Shown: positions 43,100 through 51,214 of the stretch, one piece after another
Layout: every line of letters starts with the position of its first letter
How positions within the stretch are numbered: position 1 is the stretch's first letter
Assembly (NCBI RefSeq): GCF_900168165.1
Contig: NZ_FUYV01000001.1
Location: forward strand, 518,051 to 582,050
DNA from: Alkalitalea saponilacus
GTDB taxonomy: Bacteria > Bacteroidota > Bacteroidia > Bacteroidales > Marinilabiliaceae
Direction: 5' to 3'
Length of the DNA stretch: 64,000 nt
Made by a program: the position numbers and the translations under genes
Notes under the pieces: generated by a model
Databases searched by the model: none
What the model saw: only the letters and a program-made list of their open reading frames with translations
What the model was told of the DNA's origin: nothing

Positions 43100-44266
43100 T
43101 TAGTTTTTACAGTTATCATTAATTAATTCTTCTTTTGAAGGATTAAAGCCATTATTATTTATTGACACTTTTACGTTGTTTTTGCGAATAATTATTTCAC
43201 TAATTGAGCAGAAGTTAGTGAGTTGCGGATTTGGTGCGATAAGATTAGTCGTCCCCCCAATATTTATTTCGTCTGTTATTGTTGATAGAGATTCGAGCCC
43301 TTGTAGACTTTTCAATGCCGGATTGTATGCTATATATAGTGAACCGCCAATTAGTTTAAGACTCTTCAGACCATCAAAGTTTATTAGGTTATTATTGTGG
43401 GCAATAACAAAGTCTTCTTGAATGTTCTTTAAATTACTCAAGCCTTTGAAATCTGTGAGACTATTATTGTGTTCTACTCTAAATACACCTTTAATATTAA
43501 TAAGACCGTTGAGACCAAAAAGCATTGACACATTAGCATTTCCGTAAATCCACAGATTTCCGTATATATCTTTAATGTTTTGAAGTCCCAGTAAGGATTC
43601 TATTTTGGCATTGTAATCGATAGTTAAATTTTCTTTGATTTTTGCAAGATTTTCTAAACCTTGAAGTGTCGTTAAAGAATCATTATGAGAGATAGTTAGT
43701 GATTTCAAGACTGTAATATGTTCAGGGAGACAAATGCTTTTTAATTTGTTGTTTCTTGAAATATATAGGCTGAAAGGTGATGTAATAATAATTCCTTCTA
43801 AATTTGCTAATATGGGATTTTCAGATATAACCAGTTCTCCGTTATAATATTCTAGCTTTTTTAGACCGATAAGTGAAGTTAGATTTTTATTAGTATCGAT
43901 GCTGATAAAATTCCCTACATGTTCCAGTCCTGATAGGCCATTAATATTAGAAAGAGCAAAATTATTGGAAATGTAAAGAGAACTGTCAATAGATTTTAGA
44001 TTCTCTAAACCATCTAATGATTCCAACATGTTATTGTTCCGGATAAAAAGTGACCCGCCGATATGAATAATATTTCGTAGGGGTGTTAAATCTCTTATGT
44101 ATTCTCCACTGATGGTGAGATTGCCAGGTGTTTTTGATAATTTAAAATTATTAACCTCTTCCTGAGTAGTTAGAAATAAATCAGGAGGTATTGTGTCATC
44201 TTTTTTACACGATAAGAATGCTAACAAAAAGGAAATTAGTAGAAGATTTGGGTAGGATTTTATCAT
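43100..44266 (-). CDS. Lipoprotein with receptor-L-domain / leucine-rich-type repeats
   Basis: A 388-residue lipoprotein (lipobox FLSC, Cys20). The mature part is built of ~13 repeats of roughly 22-25 residues on the pattern L..I.G.L.I..N..L.S..GL..L (examples IGGSLFIRNNNMLESLDGLENL; YGNLWIYGNANVSMLFGLNGL), forming a right-handed beta-solenoid like receptor L domains. Probably a surface recognition or adhesion protein; ligand unknown. Furthest upstream gene of the leftward set. Confidence 0.75.
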   Translation of the reverse strand: MIKSYPNLLLISFLLAFLSCKKDDTIPPDLFLTTQEEVNNFKLSKTPGNLTISGEYIRDLTPLRNIIHIGGSLFIRNNNMLESLDGLENLKSIDSSLYISNNFALSNINGLSGLEHVGNFISIDTNKNLTSLIGLKKLEYYNGELVISENPILANLEGIIITSPFSLYISRNNKLKSICLPEHITVLKSLTISHNDSLTTLQGLENLAKIKENLTIDYNAKIESLLGLQNIKDIYGNLWIYGNANVSMLFGLNGLINIKGVFRVEHNNSLTDFKGLSNLKNIQEDFVIAHNNNLINFDGLKSLKLIGGSLYIAYNPALKSLQGLESLSTITDEINIGGTTNLIAPNPQLTNFCSISEIIIRKNNVKVSINNNGFNPSKEELINDNCKN

Positions 44267-44600
44267 TTTGGGTTTTAGGTTTTAATGTGTTTCTTACTTT
44301 ATAATAGTTCGGTAAACTTTTATGTTTATCTGATTTCCAGGTATATGTTAAATTATATATCGAACACGTAATTTGCTTATAGTTAAGTGTTTGTCTAATA
44401 ACTAGATGTCTAAAACTCTAACGATCTATTGGCTTTATTATGTTGCAAACATATTAATTAAAAATTAAATTTCATATATGGGGGGGGGTAATTTATATTT
44501 TTTTTAAATTAGGCTTGTCTCAATCAATTAAATTCACAAAAGTTTGAATTTAAGTTTTATAGTGCGATAATAGCTGAAAGCCTCAATCTATATATGAATA
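44267..44600. other. Intergenic with G9 tract
   Basis: A+T-rich, no ORF. Contains nine consecutive G (44480-44488) followed by T/A-rich sequence, ~215 bases upstream of the leucine-rich-repeat gene start. Nothing else recognised. Confidence 0.5.
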
Positions 44601-44813
44601 CATGAAGTGGATGAAGCAGCCAAAATATTCACCAAGGTACTTTCAGGTAAAGGCACTGAACCACAAAACAATGTGGTCGTTGCCAATCCCGGATTGGCCA
44701 TCAATTGCATCCAGCCCGAAAAAAGTCTGGACGACTGTCTGGATATGGCTCGCGAGTCGCTCTTATCAGGAAGTGCCGAAAGGGTGTTGAAGAAATTGTT
44801 GGAGATTTCCTGA
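44601..44813 (+). pseudogene. Diverged fragment of trpD (3' end)
   Basis: Seventy codons from HEVDEAAKIFTKVLSGKGTE through VLKKLLEIS to a TGA, collinear with the last 70 codons of intact trpD (37712-37924) and differing mainly at synonymous positions (a few changes such as NPG for NAG, SAER for SAEK). Similarity begins abruptly at CATGAAGTGGATGAAG and ends at the stop. It lacks the PRPP-binding and anthranilate sites, so it cannot be an active enzyme. Marks the right edge of the apparent insertion. Confidence 0.9.
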
Positions 44814-44855
44814 ATACAAGTGAGTTATGTGGTTTGAACAGAAAGGATTTCCTGC

Positions 44856-44884
44856 ACCGAAAAGGGCTCAACGGCCTTTTCGGT
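44856..44884 (+). terminator. Hairpin behind the trpD fragment
   Basis: ACCGAAAAGG (44856-44865) pairs with CCTTTTCGGT (44875-44884). The T run afterwards is weak, so terminator function is uncertain. It may be the original end of a trpD transcript. Confidence 0.45.
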
Positions 44885-45059
44885 TGAAAATATTCTCCGG
44901 AAATTTCAACTATTAATAGACTCATTATGCTATCGAATCACATCTTGCATCTCAGATTTATTTGAAAATTTCTTACTTTTATAAACGGTATAGTGTTTTT
45001 GATTAGGCAGACACATGGTCATGCAGTTTACATATTAAAACAAATCTATGCGTTTGTAA

Positions 45060-47789
45060 ATGTTGTGGATAAATAAAATGCTTTTAAAAAGCAGTTTTTT
45101 TATGGGAAAAGATTCAATGGCTAAAATTTTATTGATATTTTATTTTATATCAATAGGCGGAGAAGACATGTTTTCGTCCATGAGAATACCATTAGTGAGA
45201 TCTTTTGAAAAATCTGATTATCATGCTGGAAGGCAGAATTGGGATGTTGCAGTAGATAAAGATGGTATCATTTACTTTGCAAATACGGATGGTTTACTAT
45301 CTAATATTTACGGAGAGTGGAATCTTCTGAAACTTGAAAAAGGAGGCAGTGTTAGATCTTTGCATGTTGGAAATGATACTATTTGGGTGGGAGGCCATGA
45401 TGAGTACGGTTACTTTTTTAAAAGTGATGATGGTATTCTGGAGTACAATAAGCTTGGTGATTTGGACAATGAAATTATTTGGAATGTCATCGAGCATGAG
45501 GAACAAATTATTTTTCAATCATATTTGAATGTTATTGTTTACGATAAAGCTAATAAGCAAATTAGCTATAAAATGTTAGGGAATTACTTTTGGGCAATAA
45601 TTGAATGGAGGGATGAGTTGTGGGCTATTACCATGCAAGGGGTTATTGGTGTTATCAGAGATGATAGATTTTATCACAGAGAGACATTTACTCAACAAAT
45701 ATTATCAGAGGTACGTGATGTCTTTATTCATAATGACCAACTTTTTATTGTTTCTCTGGATGATGTTTTTGTTTATGACAAAAACACTTTAACTCAATTT
45801 GATTTTGGGGGTAATCTGGATGATTTACAGTTTTTTACGGGAACTTCACTGGATAATAGCACCTTTCTATTAGGCACAGTTACCGATGGGTTATTAATTA
45901 TTGATTATTCTACCGGGAACATTTCTTCAATAGGCAAAGCTGATGGATTGCTTGATAATACTGTTTTGAGTATAGAAACTAATGATGGCAATACCGTTTG
46001 GCTAGGTCTGGATTATGGAATCGCAAAGATTGATTTAAAGCGAACAATCCATCCAATATTTGCGGATGGAGCCACTTACCATATTAAAGCCACAGGGAAT
46101 AATTTTTACTTATCGACAAATAAGGGAGCTTTTATTTCGGAAAACAATCAACCATTCCAATTTATCAATGGCAGTGCCGGACAGGTATGGCGAATCAGAG
46201 AGATTAATAATATTATTTATATCTGTCATAATAAAGGCCTATATAAAATTAATCATAATAAACTGGTACCTCTCTTCGAAGATACAGGCGTAATGGATAT
46301 TGTCCGGTTTGGACAATCAGATTACTATTTGCTATCTGCATATACGGGTGTATTATTGGCGAAATATTTACATGGTAAGTTTCATGTAGTTGCGAATCTC
46401 AATATATGGGGGAATCCAAAATTGCATTATGATTCGCAGTTGGATTGTATTTGGGGCGATACAAAGCAGAAACCTATGGTGCAGTTTGTGTTAAATAACG
46501 ACAGGGTTGAGATTAAGCATTATGATGAAATTGAGCGCTTCTTTGAATCCCAAGTGGGTTTGGTTTTTTATAACGGAACAAATTTAATGGCTTACGAATC
46601 AGAATTTGATGCGTTTGTTGTGATGCGGCAACCTCCATTTAGTTATGTCGCTGAAAGCGGAATTTCAGTTTTGGATATTTCAATGAATAAGGGAGTTGTT
46701 GCCTATGTTGCGAACGATGAAATCAAACTTTTTTCAATATTGCCAGATGGAACAGTTCATTCCTATGATAAGTTTATAAGTTCTGTTAATGATGATTTAA
46801 TTAGATCAGATCCTTATTTATTTTTAAATAATAATGAACTTTTAATAGCTACAGATAGAGGGGTGGTAATTTTTAATTTGGAATATCAGTCATTGTCAAT
46901 TCAAGAGAAACCTGTAATTACCTCAGTGAATATAGGGTCAAATGGCATATATCAAAAGCTCTTTTTCCCTTTTAGAGATAGTGTAATTAATCTGCCTAAA
47001 GGAAGATATGATTTGCAGTTTCAATTTGCTTCACCTTATTCAGATTATGAGTTTACCGAGTATAGATATAAGCTGGAATCTTATGATAAGGAGTGGACTG
47101 AATGGGATAATATAAGCAATAGAAAAGAATATACCAGGATTGGAGGTGGAGAGTATCGATTTTTGCTTGAATCAAGAGTAAATCAATCGGTAATTAACCA
47201 AACAGAATTAACAATTATTGTTAATCGTCGGTGGTTTCAAAATTTGTTGGTTGTTATTCCTATAATTATAGTTAGCTTGTTTCTATTTGGTTATGTTGCG
47301 TTTTTGATTATAAAGGTTATAAAAGAAAAAGTTCATTTAAACAAGTTAGCTTATGAAAAGCACCTGAAGGACGAGGCCGTCAAGTCAAAGAATGAACAGT
47401 TGATACAATTCCTTGAAGTTATATCACATAAAAACAGTTTCCTGCAGGATATCAAAGGTATCCTTACCAGAATGCGCAATTCAGAGGCAACCCGATGGGT
47501 TACAAAAATCGATGATGAGCTTAACAGTGAAAAGAAACTGTTTCTATATAGCCAGCTTCTCTCCGAAAACAATCAGGAGTTCGTAGTGCGCATCTCTAAA
47601 AATTATCCAGCTCTAACTGATAATGATATACGCATAATTTCTTTAATTCGAACCAACATGAGTTCAAAAGAAATTGCTGCAATTCTCAATATTTCCAGTA
47701 GCAGTTTTGATACCAGTCGTTATCGGATTCGTAAAAAGTTAGGGTTGAATCGTGATGACGATTTAAATTCTTTTATTAGAAATTTGTAA
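45060..47789 (+). CDS. One-component membrane regulator: beta-propeller, Y_Y_Y, TM, LuxR-type HTH
   Basis: A 909-residue regulator. N-terminal export segment (MAKILLIFYFISIGG; alternative start ATG 45117), then a two-component-regulator-type propeller (~residues 50-630, repeated IWVGGHDEYG / VWLGLDYGIAKID blades), a Y_Y_Y domain (~640-715: YRYKLESYDKEWTEWDN), one transmembrane helix (~727-750), a coiled coil, and a C-terminal HTH (849-909: LTDNDIRIISLIRTNMSSKE, IAAILNISSSSFDTSRYRIR). It has no histidine kinase, unlike hybrid two-component PUL sensors. Presumably senses glycan in the periplasm and controls the adjacent SusCD operon. Confidence 0.88.
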   Translation: MLWINKMLLKSSFFMGKDSMAKILLIFYFISIGGEDMFSSMRIPLVRSFEKSDYHAGRQNWDVAVDKDGIIYFANTDGLLSNIYGEWNLLKLEKGGSVRSLHVGNDTIWVGGHDEYGYFFKSDDGILEYNKLGDLDNEIIWNVIEHEEQIIFQSYLNVIVYDKANKQISYKMLGNYFWAIIEWRDELWAITMQGVIGVIRDDRFYHRETFTQQILSEVRDVFIHNDQLFIVSLDDVFVYDKNTLTQFDFGGNLDDLQFFTGTSLDNSTFLLGTVTDGLLIIDYSTGNISSIGKADGLLDNTVLSIETNDGNTVWLGLDYGIAKIDLKRTIHPIFADGATYHIKATGNNFYLSTNKGAFISENNQPFQFINGSAGQVWRIREINNIIYICHNKGLYKINHNKLVPLFEDTGVMDIVRFGQSDYYLLSAYTGVLLAKYLHGKFHVVANLNIWGNPKLHYDSQLDCIWGDTKQKPMVQFVLNNDRVEIKHYDEIERFFESQVGLVFYNGTNLMAYESEFDAFVVMRQPPFSYVAESGISVLDISMNKGVVAYVANDEIKLFSILPDGTVHSYDKFISSVNDDLIRSDPYLFLNNNELLIATDRGVVIFNLEYQSLSIQEKPVITSVNIGSNGIYQKLFFPFRDSVINLPKGRYDLQFQFASPYSDYEFTEYRYKLESYDKEWTEWDNISNRKEYTRIGGGEYRFLLESRVNQSVINQTELTIIVNRRWFQNLLVVIPIIIVSLFLFGYVAFLIIKVIKEKVHLNKLAYEKHLKDEAVKSKNEQLIQFLEVISHKNSFLQDIKGILTRMRNSEATRWVTKIDDELNSEKKLFLYSQLLSENNQEFVVRISKNYPALTDNDIRIISLIRTNMSSKEIAAILNISSSSFDTSRYRIRKKLGLNRDDDLNSFIRNL

Positions 47790-47836
47790 TATTTCACATT
47801 TGCAAATTAAACACCATCAGGTGTTTATGGTTGCAT

Positions 47837-47886
47837 GTCTAGATTCTGTTAAAACTCACTTCGGCTTGCATAGAGTAAATCTAGAC
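47837..47886. promoter_or_regulatory. Candidate operator upstream of susC
   Basis: GTCTAGATT (47837-47845) and its exact complement AATCTAGAC (47878-47886), centres 41 bases apart (about four helical turns), just upstream of the susC promoter candidate. A separate small hairpin AAACACC/GGTGTTT lies at 47809-47826. Assignment as the binding site of the adjacent regulator is inference. Confidence 0.45.
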
Positions 47887-47892
47887 GACAGA

Positions 47893-47924
47893 TTTGATAT
47901 GTTGCTATCGATCGAATATCCTTG
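47893..47924 (+). promoter_or_regulatory. Candidate susC promoter
   Basis: TTTG (47893-47896), 20 bases, TATCCTTG (47917-47924), one mismatch from TAnnTTTG; ~49 bases before the susC ATG. Confidence 0.45.
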
Positions 47925-47972
47925 TGTTTCGATTAAGAAAGTTAATAGCAAATAATTATCAATTCTGAATCT

Positions 47973-50900
47973 ATGAATTTAAGAAGACTATCTACAGTAT
48001 TTTTATTGTTGGGGCTAACTGCAGTTAGCTATTCTCAGTCTAAGCTAATTAGAGGACTTATAGTAGATCCCGATGGAGATCCTTTAACCGGGGTTAACGT
48101 TGTTCAAAAAAACACTACTAATGGAGTCATCACTAATTTTGATGGGCGTTATGTTATTCAAAACATCGCAGAAGGTGATACTCTGGTTTATTCTTTTATT
48201 GGCTTTGAAACTGCAGAACGGATTGTTGGCAGTTCCAACGAAATAGATGTTATGTTGGATGATGCAGCTTCTTTACTGGGAGAAGTGCAGGTAGTGGCTT
48301 TCTCGAAGCAGAGAAAGGAAAGTGTAATCGGTTCCATTACTACAATAAGACCAGCAGAACTAAAACAACCTGCATCTAACCTAACAGCTGCGCTTGCCGG
48401 AAGAATGGCAGGGATTGTTTCATATCAGCGATCGGGTGAACCTGGAAGAGATAACGCTGAGTTTTTCATCCGCGGTGTTACATCTTTTGGTTATGCAAAT
48501 AGCCCATTGATTTTGTTAGACGGATTTGAAATATCTTCAGAGGATTTAGCCCGGATTGAACCTGACAACATTGCTAGTTTTTCAATCATGAAGGACGCCA
48601 CATCTACGGCATTATATGGTGCTAGGGGTGCCAATGGAGTTATATTGGTTAACACAAAGGAAGGTAGAGAGGGGAGAGCGAGAATTACCGCTCGCGTCGA
48701 AACATCTATTTCCAGCCCCACTAAAATGAATTCTTTTCTTAGCGGAGTTGATTACATGGAGCTATATAATAAGGCGCTTCGCACCCGGGTTCCTGAAGCG
48801 CAACTTTTCTATTCAAAAGATAAGATAGAGAATACACGCAATGGGGTTAATCCTTACATTTATCCGAGTGTCGATTGGTATGATGAGTTATTCAAAAGTC
48901 ATACCTATAACAGACGTGCTAATCTAAATGTGACCGGTGGAGGTGCTGTTGCTCAATACTACGTTTCAGCATCTTTCAATAACGAAACAGGTTTGCTTAA
49001 AGTAGATAATCATAACAACTTTAATAACAACATCGATATAAATCGTTACAATTTAAGAGCTAATGTCAATATTAATCTCTCTAAAACAACTAAGCTCTCC
49101 ACCAAACTTTATTCATTGTTTACTCAATATGATGGGCCATCGGAAAATGCTTCTAATATTTTCAGAAGCGTAATGAATGCCAATCCTGTAACCTTTCCTA
49201 AATATTTTCCAAGAGGAACTAATGTGTTAATTGGTTCAAGTTCAACTGAATTTGTAAACCATACGATGTTTGGAAACAGAAGTCGCGGAGGTGGTCAGTT
49301 TTATCCAAATCCCTACGCGGACATGGTTAAGGGGTATAGAGATGAGTTTTCGTCCACCATCCTATCTCAGTTTCAAATAGAGCAAGATCTCAGTGTTATT
49401 ACCCAAGGTTTATCAGCAAGGGGTATGGCTGCAATCAGGAATTACAGTTCTTATGGTAGTAGCAGAAGTTTCCAGCCCTTTTATTATGATGGGTTGTCTT
49501 ATTTGCCATCGACTCCTCAGGATCCTGAAGGGACTATCATCATACAACAATTAAACGAGGGTACAGAGTATTTAGCCGATCCTACTACGTGGACTAATGC
49601 AAATAGTCGGGTTTACTTCGAACTGGCCACTATTTATGACCATGATTTTGGAAAACATAGTGTTGGTGGGTTATTAGTTTTCACACAAGAAGAGCGTTTA
49701 AATACTATTCAAGGCAGTAACAATATATATACTTCCTTGCCTGCACGAAACATGGGATTAGCTGGTCGTACTACTTATGGTTTTGACAACAAGTATTTTG
49801 TTGAGTTAAACTTCGGTTATAACGGTTCTGAGCGTTTTGCCAAAGATAACCGGTTTGGATTTTTCCCATCGGCGGGTGTTGCTTATACCATTTCGGAAGA
49901 AAATTTTTGGGCTCAATTAAAACCAACAATTAGTCAGCTGAAGCTTAAAGCTACATATGGATTAGTTGGTAATGATGCCATTTCCGCAGAAAGTGATCGC
50001 TTCTTCTATATGTCGAATGTCAATATTAATTCAGGTGGGCGAGGTTATGCATGGGGACAGGACTTTTCTACCTGGTATAATGGGTACAATATTCATCGCT
50101 ATGCAAATGAATCGGTAACATGGGAAATAGCTGAAAAATTGAATCTTGGTCTGGAGATGACATTGTTTGATAGGTTAACTATACAGGGAGATTATTTTCG
50201 TGAAAATCGAACAAATATTTATATGCCATATGAGTATATTCCAGCCACAAGTGGCCTGGCGGCAACAATACGAAGTAATATTGGTGAAGCTTTTTCACAT
50301 GGCTTTGACGGTTCAGTTGATTATAACCACTCTTTTTTTAATGGGTTATATTTAATTGGCCGTGCTAATTTTACTTATGCAACAAATGAAATAGTTGCAA
50401 ATGGAGAGCCCCAGTATCCCTACGATTATATGAGTCGTGTTGGGCAACCAATTAATCAAATATGGGGCTTAGTGGCCGAAAGGCTGTTTATTGATGAGGC
50501 CGATATTCAAAACTCTCCTGTGCAGACTTTTGGCACTAACTATTTGCCGGGTGATATCAAATATGTGGACATTAACAATGATGGCAGAATTGACGAGAAT
50601 GATCGAGTCCCAATCGGTTTTCCTACTGTTCCAGAAATAATATATGGTTTTGGAATCACCGCCGGATATAAAGGCATCGATGCATCTTTTTTCTTTCAAG
50701 GTTCCGCACGTTCATCGTTTATGATTGCACCGGATGGGATTGCTCCATTTGTTAATGAGCGAAATGCACTGAATATTATTGCAGACAACCACTGGTCAGA
50801 TTTCAACCCAGACCCTTATGCATTTTGGCCCAGACTGAGTACGACACCAATTGAGAATAATGAGCAGCCCTCAACCTGGTGGTTGAGAGATGGAAGCTTT

Positions 50901-51107
50901 TTGAGACTTAAAAGTTTTGAAGTGGGGTATACTTTGAACCAATCTGCATTGCAAAGATTATCAGTTGACAACTTAAGATTATACCTAAGCGGTAACAATT
51001 TGTTTTACTTCAGCAAATTCAAAGAGTGGGATCCGGAGATGGGTAGTAATGGCTTGGGTTACCCTACCCAACGTATATTTAATATTGGGATGAACGTAAC
51101 ATTTTAA
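47973..51107 (+). CDS. SusC/RagA-type TonB-linked outer-membrane protein
   Basis: 1044 residues, the usual SusC size. Signal peptide (LSTVFLLLGLTAVSYSQ), CarboxypepD_reg-like domain (~22-105: IRGLIVDPDGDPLTGVNVV), plug with RagA signatures (FFIRGVTSFGYANSPLILLDGFE; FSIMKDATSTALYGARGANG), then the barrel ending YPTQRIFNIGMNVTF. Imports oligosaccharides captured with SusD, powered by TonB. First structural gene of the locus. Confidence 0.95.
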   Translation: MNLRRLSTVFLLLGLTAVSYSQSKLIRGLIVDPDGDPLTGVNVVQKNTTNGVITNFDGRYVIQNIAEGDTLVYSFIGFETAERIVGSSNEIDVMLDDAASLLGEVQVVAFSKQRKESVIGSITTIRPAELKQPASNLTAALAGRMAGIVSYQRSGEPGRDNAEFFIRGVTSFGYANSPLILLDGFEISSEDLARIEPDNIASFSIMKDATSTALYGARGANGVILVNTKEGREGRARITARVETSISSPTKMNSFLSGVDYMELYNKALRTRVPEAQLFYSKDKIENTRNGVNPYIYPSVDWYDELFKSHTYNRRANLNVTGGGAVAQYYVSASFNNETGLLKVDNHNNFNNNIDINRYNLRANVNINLSKTTKLSTKLYSLFTQYDGPSENASNIFRSVMNANPVTFPKYFPRGTNVLIGSSSTEFVNHTMFGNRSRGGGQFYPNPYADMVKGYRDEFSSTILSQFQIEQDLSVITQGLSARGMAAIRNYSSYGSSRSFQPFYYDGLSYLPSTPQDPEGTIIIQQLNEGTEYLADPTTWTNANSRVYFELATIYDHDFGKHSVGGLLVFTQEERLNTIQGSNNIYTSLPARNMGLAGRTTYGFDNKYFVELNFGYNGSERFAKDNRFGFFPSAGVAYTISEENFWAQLKPTISQLKLKATYGLVGNDAISAESDRFFYMSNVNINSGGRGYAWGQDFSTWYNGYNIHRYANESVTWEIAEKLNLGLEMTLFDRLTIQGDYFRENRTNIYMPYEYIPATSGLAATIRSNIGEAFSHGFDGSVDYNHSFFNGLYLIGRANFTYATNEIVANGEPQYPYDYMSRVGQPINQIWGLVAERLFIDEADIQNSPVQTFGTNYLPGDIKYVDINNDGRIDENDRVPIGFPTVPEIIYGFGITAGYKGIDASFFFQGSARSSFMIAPDGIAPFVNERNALNIIADNHWSDFNPDPYAFWPRLSTTPIENNEQPSTWWLRDGSFLRLKSFEVGYTLNQSALQRLSVDNLRLYLSGNNLFYFSKFKEWDPEMGSNGLGYPTQRIFNIGMNVTF

Positions 51108-51214
51108 TAGAATAGTAGATGAAACGCACATGAGTAAGAAACTTACAACAAGAAAATGTAAATATCAGCTCGTGAAAGTTTTATTTGACCAATAACTGAA
51201 TAAAATATATACAA

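Larger units (their letters stand above)
37925..44600. other. Apparent ~6.7-kb insertion behind trpD
   Basis: Bounded on the left by the end of intact trpD and on the right by a diverged copy of the trpD 3' end. The six genes inside are all on the minus strand, visibly richer in A+T than the trp genes, and unrelated to tryptophan. No integrase, transposase or inverted termini are seen inside, so the mechanism (recombination with a relative, integration with target-end replacement, or duplication) is open. Confidence 0.55.

Noticed and set aside
43100..44266. Regular ~70-base periodicity suggesting a tandem array or CRISPR
   Set aside because: The periodicity is at protein level (22-25-residue repeats) with diverged DNA; there are no identical repeats or spacers. 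No CRISPR array seen.
44602..44790. 62-codon ORF overlapping the trpD fragment
   Set aside because: Different frame; the in-frame sequence from 44601 matches TrpD residue by residue, so that frame is the relic.
47809..47826. AAACACC/GGTGTTT hairpin as terminator of the regulator gene
   Set aside because: Short stem and no T run; recorded only as part of the susC upstream region.
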